From the IMG/VR virus record IMGVR_UViG_3300043543_000667, positions 1 to 31,719 of that record: a stretch of DNA of 31,719 nt. One strand, written 5' to 3'. Under the pieces are notes generated by a model that worked only from the letters and a program-made list of their open reading frames with translations, was not told the DNA's origin and made no database searches. Positions within the stretch are counted from its first letter, which is position 1; every line of letters begins with the position of its first letter. Made by a program: the position numbers and the translations under genes. Shown here piece by piece: positions 9,156 through 16,437 of the stretch. Source of the DNA: a virus.

Positions 9156-9534
9156 CGTCTTTCTCCTGCATCGTGGCGAGTACGCGAGTCACGCGGTCAG
9201 GGATGGGCACGCCCAGCAGGGCGGACAACTCGACGATCGACACGAGTTCGGCGACGACGAAAAACACGGCGGCGTAGTTGCTCGCATCGAATTGCAGAAC
9301 CGGTTTGGCCGCAGCTAACGCGCCGAGGAGTAGCAGCGTCGCCATCTTTTTGGCCAAGCCCTTCCAGAGGACATTCGACGAGACCGACCTATGCGTAGCA
9401 GCCGCGATGACGCCGAGTGCGACGTCGATGCCCATGAGCACGAGCAGGATCTGAACGGGGTGGGGCAAACTCATGATCAACGCACCCAACAATCCCACAG
9501 CACTCATGCAATAGGCCCAGAACTTCCCGTTCAT
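9106..9534 (-). CDS. Holin (toxin-secretion/phage lysis holin type)
   Basis: This 142-residue membrane protein has about four hydrophobic segments (residues 7-25, 27-46, 65-80 and 86-107) and a charged hydrophilic C-tail ending after D-D-E-P-D-R-D. The stretch L-M-G-I-D-V-A-L-G-V-I-A-A, then S-S-N-V-L-W-K-G-L-A-K-K, matches the D-x-x-x-G-x-x-x-A ... S-S-x-x-x-x-x-G-x-x-K-K signature of the Phage_holin_4 family. Holins permeabilise the inner membrane and time endolysin release. The start is fixed by ATGA overlap with the upstream gene and GGAGG seven bases before the ATG. Its place inside the head-tail connector block, far from the endolysin, is unusual. Confidence 0.85.
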   Translation of the reverse strand: MNGKFWAYCMSAVGLLGALIMSLPHPVQILLVLMGIDVALGVIAAATHRSVSSNVLWKGLAKKMATLLLLGALAAAKPVLQFDASNYAAVFFVVAELVSIVELSALLGVPIPDRVTRVLATMQEKDDEPDRDQVQPVAENQG

Positions 9535-9887
9535 TCCATGGCCTCCGCGACCACTTTCAGGACGATCCCCAAGCTGACCGGTTCCGTGACCGAGGTGACG
9601 CGGAACTGTCGCCCGCCTACGGCCACGATGTCCCCCACCCGGACGTCGGCGTCGTGCGGAAAAACGAGTGTCACGTCCCCGGCCAGACGGATCTGCTCGG
9701 GAGTTTGGTCGTATCGAGTTTCCGCGGGCGCGACGCGACATGGGACGTCGGCCGCGACCGTGGTATACGCGTGGCGGGCCACACCATACCGGTCGATCGT
9801 TTCGGTGGGGCGGGACACAGTCGCCCGCTCGACCAGAACCCGCAAAGCGTCGCGTTCGAGAAGCCGACGTTCTTGCAACCCGAGCAT
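9531..9887 (-). CDS. Head closure / head-tail adaptor protein
   Basis: This 118-residue protein has an N-terminal helix rich in Leu/Arg/Glu, then a small beta-barrel-like region with V-R-V-G-D-I-V-A-V-G-G-R-Q-F-R-V-T-S-V. The phrase G-D-I-V-x-V-x-G-x-x-F-R-V is typical of phage head-closure (gp16/FII-like) and joining proteins. It would sit under the connector and seal the packaged head. The start at 9887 forms a TGATG overlap with the preceding gene, and the stop overlaps the holin start. Family assignment is from local pattern and gene order. Confidence 0.65.
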   Translation of the reverse strand: MLGLQERRLLERDALRVLVERATVSRPTETIDRYGVARHAYTTVAADVPCRVAPAETRYDQTPEQIRLAGDVTLVFPHDADVRVGDIVAVGGRQFRVTSVTEPVSLGIVLKVVAEAME

Positions 9888-10399
9888 CAGGCCTCCATCT
9901 CAATGTCCGAGCGGTAGGTCACGGCCGAAACGGGTCGGGCTAGCCGTCGGTAGGACTGGGCCAGTGCCATCAGCCGGTCGCCGACCTGCGACCGACGCAA
10001 CGTTTGGCCGTCGACCGTGACATCGTATGCCCACTTTTCACGGGCCGCCCATACTTCGAGCACGTCGGCGGCGGCCGCGTACAGGTCGTAGGTGTAGCCG
10101 GTGACGAAGAGCGGGCCCGCGGTTTCCGCGACCAGCTCCCAGACGCCCACTAGCGCATCTTCGGCAGCGACCTCACCCCCGGTCACCCGGGCGCCCTCTT
10201 CCCAAAACTGTTGCCGGGCGCGCCACAACTTCGTGGGCGGCGCCTCGGCCGGCACTAGTGGCGCGTGCACGACGAAGACGCGGCAGGTGTCGAGGAACTG
10301 CTCGAGTTCATCGTCACTGAACAGGCGCTCGTTCTCCGGCCCGTCGTCGCCGACCAGTCGCCTCAGTTGTCTGACGAGCGGTCGCATTGTCGGCCGCAT
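9887..10399 (-). CDS. Head-tail connector (adaptor) protein
   Basis: This 170-residue, mostly helical protein follows the capsid module, where phages place the gp15/gp6-like adaptor that binds the portal. It shows the F-S-D-D-E-L-E-Q-F-L-D opening found in many adaptors (residues about 27-38), a middle helix D-L-Y-A-A-A-A-D-V-L-E-V-W-A, then Q-V-G-D-R-L-M-A-L-A-Q-S-Y-R. I chose the ATG at 10399 because GGAGG lies six bases upstream; the longer frame from 10447 begins with a low-complexity Arg/Pro stretch. The gene overlaps the end of the 74-codon gene by 86 bases. Confidence 0.75.
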   Translation of the reverse strand: MRPTMRPLVRQLRRLVGDDGPENERLFSDDELEQFLDTCRVFVVHAPLVPAEAPPTKLWRARQQFWEEGARVTGGEVAAEDALVGVWELVAETAGPLFVTGYTYDLYAAAADVLEVWAAREKWAYDVTVDGQTLRRSQVGDRLMALAQSYRRLARPVSAVTYRSDIEMEA

Positions 10400-10538
10400 C
10401 GCGCGCCTCCATCGCCTCGGGCGCGGGTGCGGGCGCGGGCGGGGCAATCTCGATGCACCCGTTCACCCGCGCCAGTTCCGCCCACGTTCCCTCAGCCTCG
10501 AATTCCTGCCCGCTAACTGGGTGTCGGAACCACGGCAT
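10314..10538 (-). CDS. Small protein after capsid, unknown function
   Basis: This 74-residue reading frame has GAGGTAACTG before its ATG and starts nine bases after the capsid stop. The first 33 residues (M-P-W-F-R-H-P-V-S-G-Q-E-F-E-A) look like a small folded domain. The rest is a Pro/Ala linker (A-P-P-A-P-A-P-A-P) and a charged tail. Short proteins with a W-x-x-H-P-x-T/S-G start are common after phage capsid genes, where they may be minor head or decoration-related proteins, but I cannot assign a role. The C-terminal third overlaps the connector gene in another frame. Confidence 0.6.
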   Translation of the reverse strand: MPWFRHPVSGQEFEAEGTWAELARVNGCIEIAPPAPAPAPEAMEARDAADNATARQTTEATGRRRRAGERAPVQ

Positions 10539-10546
10539 CAGTTACC

Positions 10547-11431
10547 TCACGCGTAGCTACCCGGGTTGAACGTGCCCAGCGCCAAGAACTGGCCGCGCGG
10601 GAGCTTCGCGCCGTACACGTACAACGCCTTGACGCCGGTCGCGAAATCGTTCTGGAGACGCATGGTCTCGACCTTTTCGATAGCACTGGCGAACGTGATC
10701 ATCGGGTCGCCAGCGATGAGCTTGAACTTTTGGCCGCCTGTGTTCGGCACGTTCGGCGAGACATAGATCTGCATCCCCTCGAACGTCCCAATGAACCCGG
10801 GCCGCACGATGCCCTGCTGGACAGTTTGGTCGCCGAGTTGTGTGGCGCGCCCACCGAGCTCGAGTTGGAGCATCGTCGCGAACCAGGTGGGAACGACCAC
10901 GCGCGGGTTCGTCATCGGCGCGCGCGCGTTCACCAGAATCTCGCGCAGGCGAACGAGCGCGGTCGTCGGACGCACCTCGCCCGCCCCGAGTCCGACCGTG
11001 ATCGGGGCCGCGTCAGTGCCGTACTGGTTCGAAGCCGCGATTTCGACAAACTTCGATGCGACATACTGGTCGATCGCGTCGCCGATCGCCACGGCCATCC
11101 GTTGGCTCGCCTGCTCGATCAAATTCAGGACAGAGAACTGCGCCCGGACGTCGGGCACTTTCACCAAGATCTTCTTTTGTTGGTCGATCTGGATCGTGAC
11201 CTCGTTGTCCGACAGCAACTGCCAGTCGCTATCCGACCAGCCACCGGTGTAGTCACTGACGGAGACGTCACTCACCCAGAACGCCTTGACAGTGCCACCG
11301 GCACGCACTTCGCCTTCGTAGTTGCGGTTGGTCAAGGCGGCGACGTAGACGTACGTCTTGTCCAGGTTCGCGATGAGTCGCGCACTCCAGATCGTCGGTT
11401 CGCTCAAGAGCGGTGTTCCCGGGCCAGCCAT
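10547..11431 (-). CDS. Major capsid protein
   Basis: This 294-residue protein lies directly after the scaffold gene, the canonical position of the HK97-fold coat protein. It reads like P22-type/HK97-fold coats: an N-terminal arm (P-L-L-S-E-P-T-I-W-S-A-R-L-I-A-N-L), a beta segment (I-Q-I-D-Q-Q-K-K-I-L-V-K-V-P-D), a long spine helix (about residues 103-130), then a domain with P-T-T-A-L-V-R-L-R-E-I-L and R-V-V-V-P-T-W-F. The end Y-V-Y-G-A-K-L-P-R-G-Q-F-L-A-L is typical of coat C-termini. GAGGGGGTGAACG precedes the ATG. I see no N-terminal delta domain, consistent with a separate scaffold. Confidence 0.88.
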   Translation of the reverse strand: MAGPGTPLLSEPTIWSARLIANLDKTYVYVAALTNRNYEGEVRAGGTVKAFWVSDVSVSDYTGGWSDSDWQLLSDNEVTIQIDQQKKILVKVPDVRAQFSVLNLIEQASQRMAVAIGDAIDQYVASKFVEIAASNQYGTDAAPITVGLGAGEVRPTTALVRLREILVNARAPMTNPRVVVPTWFATMLQLELGGRATQLGDQTVQQGIVRPGFIGTFEGMQIYVSPNVPNTGGQKFKLIAGDPMITFASAIEKVETMRLQNDFATGVKALYVYGAKLPRGQFLALGTFNPGSYA

Positions 11432-11450
11432 CGTTCACCCCCTCAATGAC

Positions 11451-12053
11451 CTAACTTTGTTGCGTTGCCCGCAGGGCCGCCTCGAACGCCTGGTTGATTG
11501 CCCGGATGTCGCCGGATTTCAGTGCGTCCTCGAGCGAGATCGTCGTGCGGCTAGGGTTCGTCACCGACGCGGCCTGGCCCGCGAGATAGGGCCGCTTCCG
11601 CACGAGTTCGCGCAACAACTTCTCGATGTTCGTGGGCCGGCCCGACTCGTCGTACTCGACCCCGGAAAGATCCAGTAGCCGGTACGCCGCGTCGGGGTCG
11701 ATGATCCCCAGTTCACGTGCGCGGAGCATCGTCTCGTACCGCAGTGTGTGCTCGCGGAGCTCGAGTTCTCGTTGCGTGAGCTCCCTCTCCAACTCCGAAA
11801 GCCGTGTCCGCATACGCTCAGTCTCGGAGAGTTTCTCCTCGTCGCGCTTTCTCAACTCTCGCTCGAGTTCCCGCAACTTCCGGCGGTATTCCGCGGCCTC
11901 TGCGCGCAACTTCCGGACATATGCCGCGTCATACCGTTCCTCCTCCGCCTCCTGGGCGGGCTGAACGTCAGCCTCCGCGGCGAAAGGCTGTTCGTTTGCG
12001 ACCTCCTGGGTCACCTCGACGTTGGGCTCCAGGCCCACCTTTTCGTCCGCCAT
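11451..12053 (-). CDS. Scaffolding protein
   Basis: This 200-residue protein is highly charged and acidic at its N-terminus (residues 1-45, Glu/Ala/Val-rich). A long coiled coil follows at about residues 46-110 (repeated R-E-L-E-R-E-L heptads), then a C-terminal region with I-D-P-D-A-A-Y-R-L-L-D-L and D-A-L-K-S-G-D-I. This is the composition of Gp20-type phage scaffolds, which nucleate capsid assembly and leave or are degraded before packaging. It is immediately upstream of the major capsid gene. A GGAGG sequence lies nine bases before the ATG. Proteolysis by the nearby zincin-like proteins is an untested possibility. Confidence 0.85.
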   Translation of the reverse strand: MADEKVGLEPNVEVTQEVANEQPFAAEADVQPAQEAEEERYDAAYVRKLRAEAAEYRRKLRELERELRKRDEEKLSETERMRTRLSELERELTQRELELREHTLRYETMLRARELGIIDPDAAYRLLDLSGVEYDESGRPTNIEKLLRELVRKRPYLAGQAASVTNPSRTTISLEDALKSGDIRAINQAFEAALRATQQS

Positions 12054-12056
12054 CGA

Positions 12057-12431
12057 TCAGCCTCCTGCGATCTGTTTGAGCGATTCCGGTGGTTCCATCT
12101 CGAGTTCACGGTAGAGCCGCAGCAATTTACGGGCGGCACGACGCTTTTCCTCGGGCGGGGCGTCCACCCCGCCGCGGGCCCCGGCCAGCGCTGCCGCCGC
12201 CGCGATCACTGCGTTTCGGTTGAGTGCTCTTCCCATGCTTCGCGGTTCGTACACGGGTAGTTTGCATTTCGCCTTTACCCAGTCCTCTCGCGGCCCCTCA
12301 TTGAGATTGATCAGGCAGGCCTCGCAATAGTCCACTGCATCCTCATAGTCTACAGGTTTATCGATGTCCGACCATGGCCGCTCCGAGATTTTCACCACGC
12401 CACACCCCCTACATAGACGGCGGCCCATCAC
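12057..12431 (-). CDS. Zinc-finger protein in head operon, unknown function
   Basis: The reading frame starts with GTG-ATG (12431/12428) and gives 123-124 residues. The N-terminus carries C-R-G-C-G and later Y-C-E-A-C, a likely four-cysteine zinc site. The C-terminal half (from about residue 66) has A-A-A-A-A-L-A-G-A-R-G-G-V-D-A-P-P-E-E-K-R-R-A-A-R-K-L and E-P-P-E-S-L, a segment often seen near protease/capsid genes of tailed phages. No clear Shine-Dalgarno precedes the start, and the start codons lie in a large inverted repeat. The product may be a minor head protein or a regulator; function is unknown. Confidence 0.6.
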   Translation of the reverse strand: MMGRRLCRGCGVVKISERPWSDIDKPVDYEDAVDYCEACLINLNEGPREDWVKAKCKLPVYEPRSMGRALNRNAVIAAAAALAGARGGVDAPPEEKRRAARKLLRLYRELEMEPPESLKQIAGG

Positions 12432-12469
12432 CGGAACCGGTCGTCAGGCACCGGCGACGGGCCGCCGTC
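12416..12469 (-). promoter_or_regulatory. Inverted repeat over the start of the zinc-finger gene
   Basis: An 11-bp perfect inverted repeat (GACGGCGGCCC at 12416-12426, GGGCCGCCGTC at 12459-12469) encloses 32 bases that hold a second small hairpin (ACCGG-AA-CCGGT). On the minus-strand mRNA the structure spans the leader and the first codons. The start codons at 12431-12426 lie at the loop/stem edge. Such a fold could limit or regulate initiation. The repeat is seen directly; the regulatory role is inference. Confidence 0.55.
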
Positions 12470-12493
12470 GCGCAGATCGGGCTGTACACTCCT

Positions 12494-12522
12494 ATTTTAA
12501 CTGCGTGTTTTGCGTTCGTCCA
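12494..12522 (-). promoter_or_regulatory. Candidate sigma70-type promoter for the capsid-tail genes
   Basis: On the minus strand TGGACG (12522-12517) and TAAAAT (12499-12494) are separated by exactly 17 bp. Transcription would begin near 12487, upstream of the zinc-finger, scaffold and capsid genes. This is the largest gap in the head gene run. It would let the very highly needed scaffold and capsid be made above terminase level. Confidence 0.5.
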
Positions 12523-12691
12523 GTGTCCACAGCAACAAATAGAGCGGTTCGCACGCGGCCACCACCTGCCAATCATCGGGGTGCCTGTCCAAATAACGCT
12601 GTGCGGCCGCCAGGGCCCGTTCGATCGTCTCGACACTCGCGATCGTTAGTGCTCGGCGGACGAGTTCCAGAACCTGATCGCGCTCGCTCAT
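12497..12691 (-). CDS. Small helical protein, unknown function
   Basis: This frame gives 64 residues: M-S-E-R-D-Q-V-L-E-L-V-R-R-A-L, then two helices with D-R-H-P-D-D-W-Q and a Leu-rich end (L-Y-L-L-L-W-T-L-D). Its ATG overlaps the zincin stop (ATGA), so it is probably translated by coupling. Codon character agrees with its neighbours. I do not recognise a family. Confidence 0.55.
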   Translation of the reverse strand: MSERDQVLELVRRALTIASVETIERALAAAQRYLDRHPDDWQVVAACEPLYLLLWTLDERKTRS

Positions 12692-13383
12692 GGGGCCCTC
12701 CCAGCAAGTTGGTCGATCGTGAAAACATGGAACGCGATCCGGTCTTGGAGACGTTCCAGGTCGCGCACACGGGCGGCGCGCTCGACGCCACAGTAGAGCT
12801 GGCCGATCATGGTCGCGATCGTACGCCACCGTTCTGCGCCAGCGCTCAAAGCCAAGGGTCGGTAGAACGCGTCGGCGGACAGGCCGGTCAAGAACCGGAT
12901 CGCTTCCATCAAGTCGATCAAGCGCCGATAGGGGTGGAGTGCGAGCCGTTCGTCCAGTGCCGCCAGGTCCAGCCCCCGGAACGCGGCATGCTCAGCCCCG
13001 AGGCGCGCCACGATGAGACGGGCATAGGCCGCGGCCCACGCTTCCTCGGCCGCGTAGTCACGGTTCGTCATGAACATGGGCTGGGCCGCGGCGGCATGGA
13101 GGAGTTCGTGGACGAGCACGTAGGTTGCCAACGGTTCGTCCGGGTGCACTTTCGTGGGCGCGATCATGATCGACCTGGTTTTCGGATCGTAGGCCGCGAT
13201 GTAGGGGCCGTCCTCGAACACCACGTTACCCGACCAGCCGCGCGGCGACGGAGGCAGGTCACGCGGACGCAACGAAAGACCTATCGTCTGCTCGAGATAC
13301 GACGCGACCGCCGCCGCCCGGGCGTGCCAGACTTGCTCGGCCGATCGTTCCAATGCATGACCTGGCTCATGTCGTGTTTCCAT
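12688..13383 (-). CDS. Stand-alone HExxH zincin-like metalloprotease
   Basis: From the ATG at 13383 (TGATG overlap with the upstream stop) this gives 231 residues. It has H92-E93-L-L-H96 followed by E113/E114 in A-A-E-E-A-W-A-A-A-Y-A-R, the layout of a gluzincin active site (two His and a downstream Glu binding zinc, Glu in HExxH as base). It aligns by eye with the C-terminal part of the upstream MuF protein: P-Y-I-A-A-Y-D before the helix, V-H-E-L-L-H-A, E-E-A-W-A-x-A-Y-A-R, A-F-R-x-L-D, L-x-x-H-P-Y and D-x-F-Y-R-x-L-A after it. The two are therefore paralogues. It may cleave head proteins during maturation, as no serine-type prohead protease is visible, or it may be an injected effector. 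Neither is proven. Confidence 0.7.
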   Translation of the reverse strand: METRHEPGHALERSAEQVWHARAAAVASYLEQTIGLSLRPRDLPPSPRGWSGNVVFEDGPYIAAYDPKTRSIMIAPTKVHPDEPLATYVLVHELLHAAAAQPMFMTNRDYAAEEAWAAAYARLIVARLGAEHAAFRGLDLAALDERLALHPYRRLIDLMEAIRFLTGLSADAFYRPLALSAGAERWRTIATMIGQLYCGVERAARVRDLERLQDRIAFHVFTIDQLAGRAP

Positions 13384-15095
13384 CACGCGCCCCCGCTGAG
13401 GATCCCGATGATCTGGTATTCGAGTTTGAGTTGCTCCTTGAGTTTGTTGAGTTCGCGCAATTTCCGTTCCCGGTACTGCCCCCGGTATTTTTCGGATACC
13501 CAGTCCTCCAGGGCTCTCCACCGGTCCTGCCCCGGGATGGGGGCGAGTTTGCGGTAAAACTCGTCCGGATCCATCCCCACGACCTCGCGGGCCTCGTCGA
13601 GCACCCGCGCCAACCCATTGTAGGGATGCGCGAGCCACCGCATTTCGAGTTGGTCCATGTCCAGGTCACGGAACGCCGGGGCCTCGCGGACGAGACGCCG
13701 GACGATATGCCGGGCGTAGGCCTCGGCCCACGCCTCTTCGAACGGTATGTCGTCCAGCCAATAGCCGTGGATACCGGTACCAGAGCCAGCATGCAACAAC
13801 TCATGCACGAGCGTGTGTATCGCGTGTGGATTATTCGGGTCGAAGTGTTTCTTAGATATCCGTATCGCGAAGTACCGGCGGTCATATGCAGCGATGTAAG
13901 CTCCCTCGTCCCAAATGATTATCCCACCCCAGCCAAGCCCTTGCAGGCCCTCGCGGTTACGAACTACTGGCAACTTGATGGCGCGCTCGAGGTACCCGGC
14001 CAACGCGTCGGTCTGCTGGAGTATCGCTTTCCGTTCCGGTGGCAGCGCGTTCCGTTCCCGCGCCCATTTGACCAACTGCTTGACAGGTGTTGGCGTGGCG
14101 CTCTTGAGCTTCCATGGGACGACCATAGCGCCGAACGGGGTGAATTTCCGCCATGACAGCTGGTCATACGTGATCTCGCCCCGCCGGAGGGCCTCGTGCC
14201 AGGCCATGCCGAGCATTTTGTCGCGCACGTCGAACGGTTGGTTCCAGAACCAGAGCCAGGCGTCGGGTAGTGTGTCCTGCGGCGTGCCGATGACAGACTC
14301 ATCGGTCACGGGCACAACCACGCACCGGCCGTTGGGATGATCGTGTATGGTGATGTCGAGACCGATCACCCGGCCGTGCATACTGAGGCAGACGCCGCAT
14401 GTCCTCGGGGATAGCGCGGCTACCCACCGCCACTTCTTGACGGCACCTGATTGCCGGTAGATTTCGAGCGTTGCCATGCGGTAGGCGCGCAACATTTCCG
14501 TACGGGCGATCCGTTGTGCCCGATAGGCCGTCGTCGCAAGGGCTTCGCGCAACAAATTCTGTGCCACACGAGGATTCCAGCCGGCGGCAACGGCGGTCAG
14601 GAGCGCCCGCCGCGCGGCCTGGACGGCCCGCTCGGCCTCCTCCTCAGCAAACTGTTCACTCGCCCGTTTGCGCAACACTTCGATTACCGGGCTACGTGGG
14701 TCGAGTGACGCGACCATACTGATGAACGCTTCGGGGTGGTGCGGGTCGAACATGAGTTCGAGACCGGCGTCCTTCGCGTGTTGGGCGGCGAGCGACATAG
14801 CTGCTGGTAACCGCCCCTGGACGAGACCGTCGACCGCCCGGGCGTATTGGCCGATCGTTGTGCGGATCGTTTCGACGAGGCGTTGGTATTCGTCGAGCCG
14901 CACGAGTTCGGCCTGATCGACGGGTTGCCCGGCCTCTTCCAGTTCGTCGATACGGGCCCGGAGTCGTTCGTACTCGGCGACGATGATCGGCTCGACCTCG
15001 CGATAGGCAGCGAGGACGATGCGGAGCGTCTCCTTGTCCATGCGGCGGACGTCGTGATGGTAGTTCTGGCTCAGGATACCCGGGTTGACGCTCAT
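13383..15095 (-). CDS. MuF-like minor head protein fused to a C-terminal HExxH zincin domain
   Basis: The 570-residue protein has three parts. Residues 1-165 are helical. Residues about 190-265 match the Mu protein F domain: A-R-T-E-M-L-R-A-Y, W-R-W-V-A-A-L-S-P-R-T-C-G-V-C, then H-D-H-P-N-G-R-C. Residues about 380-545 form a zincin-like domain with H431-E-L-L-H435 and E453/E454. MuF proteins bind the portal or inner capsid and are present in few copies; C-terminal fusions to toxin or enzyme domains are known for the family. The gene follows the portal directly and overlaps the stand-alone zincin. Either a maturation protease tethered in the prohead or a protein delivered with DNA would fit. 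The usual MuF length is about 250-400 residues, so the extra domain is real. Confidence 0.82.
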   Translation of the reverse strand: MSVNPGILSQNYHHDVRRMDKETLRIVLAAYREVEPIIVAEYERLRARIDELEEAGQPVDQAELVRLDEYQRLVETIRTTIGQYARAVDGLVQGRLPAAMSLAAQHAKDAGLELMFDPHHPEAFISMVASLDPRSPVIEVLRKRASEQFAEEEAERAVQAARRALLTAVAAGWNPRVAQNLLREALATTAYRAQRIARTEMLRAYRMATLEIYRQSGAVKKWRWVAALSPRTCGVCLSMHGRVIGLDITIHDHPNGRCVVVPVTDESVIGTPQDTLPDAWLWFWNQPFDVRDKMLGMAWHEALRRGEITYDQLSWRKFTPFGAMVVPWKLKSATPTPVKQLVKWARERNALPPERKAILQQTDALAGYLERAIKLPVVRNREGLQGLGWGGIIIWDEGAYIAAYDRRYFAIRISKKHFDPNNPHAIHTLVHELLHAGSGTGIHGYWLDDIPFEEAWAEAYARHIVRRLVREAPAFRDLDMDQLEMRWLAHPYNGLARVLDEAREVVGMDPDEFYRKLAPIPGQDRWRALEDWVSEKYRGQYRERKLRELNKLKEQLKLEYQIIGILSGGA

Positions 15096-15105
15096 GCCCC
15101 ACTAC

Positions 15106-16434
15106 TCATTCTTCGCCCAGCAACGTGTCGATCGCGCGCATCGTCGCCTCGCCCGCGGACGTCTCGCGCTTTTCGCGCTCGATTTCCGGGTCGAGTCCGA
15201 GTCGGCGCAGGATCGTGTCTTGTGACACGCCGAGTTGTTGCCAGAGGACGAGCGTTTTGGCTTCGGCCTCCGGGTCGCCGGGGATGAGTTCGGGCCAGTG
15301 CAGCGCCGTCATGAGATCGTCGCCGAACCCGCCGATGGCGAGGAGTCTCCGGTTCGTCTCGACCAAAAGATCGCCGTACAACCGGCGTTTGGTTTCAGTC
15401 TTCTCGACGAGCGGCTGGTACAAGATCTGCAGGGCCACGCCCGAGAGTGACCCGACGCCCTCGACGCGGCCGGTCGCGATTTCGGGCACGCGGGCGATCT
15501 CATGGAAGGCTTCGCGGAGCCGGAGATACAGCTGGATCGACGAGCCGAGATCGGACTGCATTTCGAGATTCCGGAGTTCCGCATCGGGCGAGGGTAGGAC
15601 GATTGTCTCGTCGACCGAAATGTCGAGCTGTTCGGCGCGGAAACCGCGTCCCCAGGTTTTCGGGTGCGCGTGGTACCGGACGATCCGCACGAGGTTCGAG
15701 AGCAAGAAGTTGATCGCGTCGTTGAGGCGCAAGACGTCCTCTTCGAGGTCGCTGACGCCCCAATAGTCGTGTGGGTTCGGTAGGTTTTGGCAGTCGATGA
15801 CTGGAGCGAACTCGTAGGGCCAGACCGTTTCCGCAACAGTCTGCCACCGGTCGCCCGAGAATGCTTTCTCGTCGCGGATCACCCACCGCGTGCCGTCCGC
15901 AACGATCGTTTGCCGGAGCACAACTGGACGGCCAGTCTCCTGGTCGATGGTCGGGAACTGGATGCGGTAGGACAGGACGCGTTCGTGGTCGTCGGGTGCG
16001 ACGGTCACGACGACCGTGGCCGGATCGAGGACGACGAGGCGCGGGTAGGCCCGCCCGGGCTCGAGCACGATTTTCAGGAATGCGTGTCCGGCCACGGCGC
16101 CGGACAGTGCGAGTTTCTGCAGGAGCGTGAGTTTCCGGTTGGCCGCCCAACAGGCGTCCAGCCATTCCTCTGCCTCTGTCCGCTCGCCCTCGACCAACTC
16201 GAAACTCACGTCCTGGCCGAACAGGAAACTCACGCCCTTGTCGACGATCGCGCGGCACAAGTTCACGGTCACGTTGTCGTCGGGCTGGCCCTGGCGCACT
16301 TTGAGTTGTCGCGGGTGTTGCCCGAGATAGTACTCCCACCTGCGTTTGATCGCTGCTGCATGGGCGATCTCTTGTGCAATCAGTGCCTCGGCGAATCCCA
16401 GGTCGACGGGATGCGGATAGGGCCAGATTGCCAC
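15106..16434 (-). CDS. Portal protein (SPP1 gp6-like)
   Basis: This 442-residue protein forms the dodecameric ring at the unique head vertex through which DNA is packaged and ejected. Recognisable portal features include R-R-W-E-Y-Y-L-G-Q-H-P (residues about 31-41), N-L-C-R-A-I-V-D-K-G-V-S-F-L-F-G (about 58-73), and a stem/crown region with D-A-I-N-F-L-L-S-N and G-S-L-S-G-V-A-L-Q-I-L-Y-Q-P-L-V, the last being very typical of SPP1-type portals. It begins with GTG at 16434 after TAGGGGGTGAGCC. It sits between the endolysin and MuF genes. Confidence 0.9.
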   Translation of the reverse strand: MAIWPYPHPVDLGFAEALIAQEIAHAAAIKRRWEYYLGQHPRQLKVRQGQPDDNVTVNLCRAIVDKGVSFLFGQDVSFELVEGERTEAEEWLDACWAANRKLTLLQKLALSGAVAGHAFLKIVLEPGRAYPRLVVLDPATVVVTVAPDDHERVLSYRIQFPTIDQETGRPVVLRQTIVADGTRWVIRDEKAFSGDRWQTVAETVWPYEFAPVIDCQNLPNPHDYWGVSDLEEDVLRLNDAINFLLSNLVRIVRYHAHPKTWGRGFRAEQLDISVDETIVLPSPDAELRNLEMQSDLGSSIQLYLRLREAFHEIARVPEIATGRVEGVGSLSGVALQILYQPLVEKTETKRRLYGDLLVETNRRLLAIGGFGDDLMTALHWPELIPGDPEAEAKTLVLWQQLGVSQDTILRRLGLDPEIEREKRETSAGEATMRAIDTLLGEE

Positions 16435-16437
16435 GGC

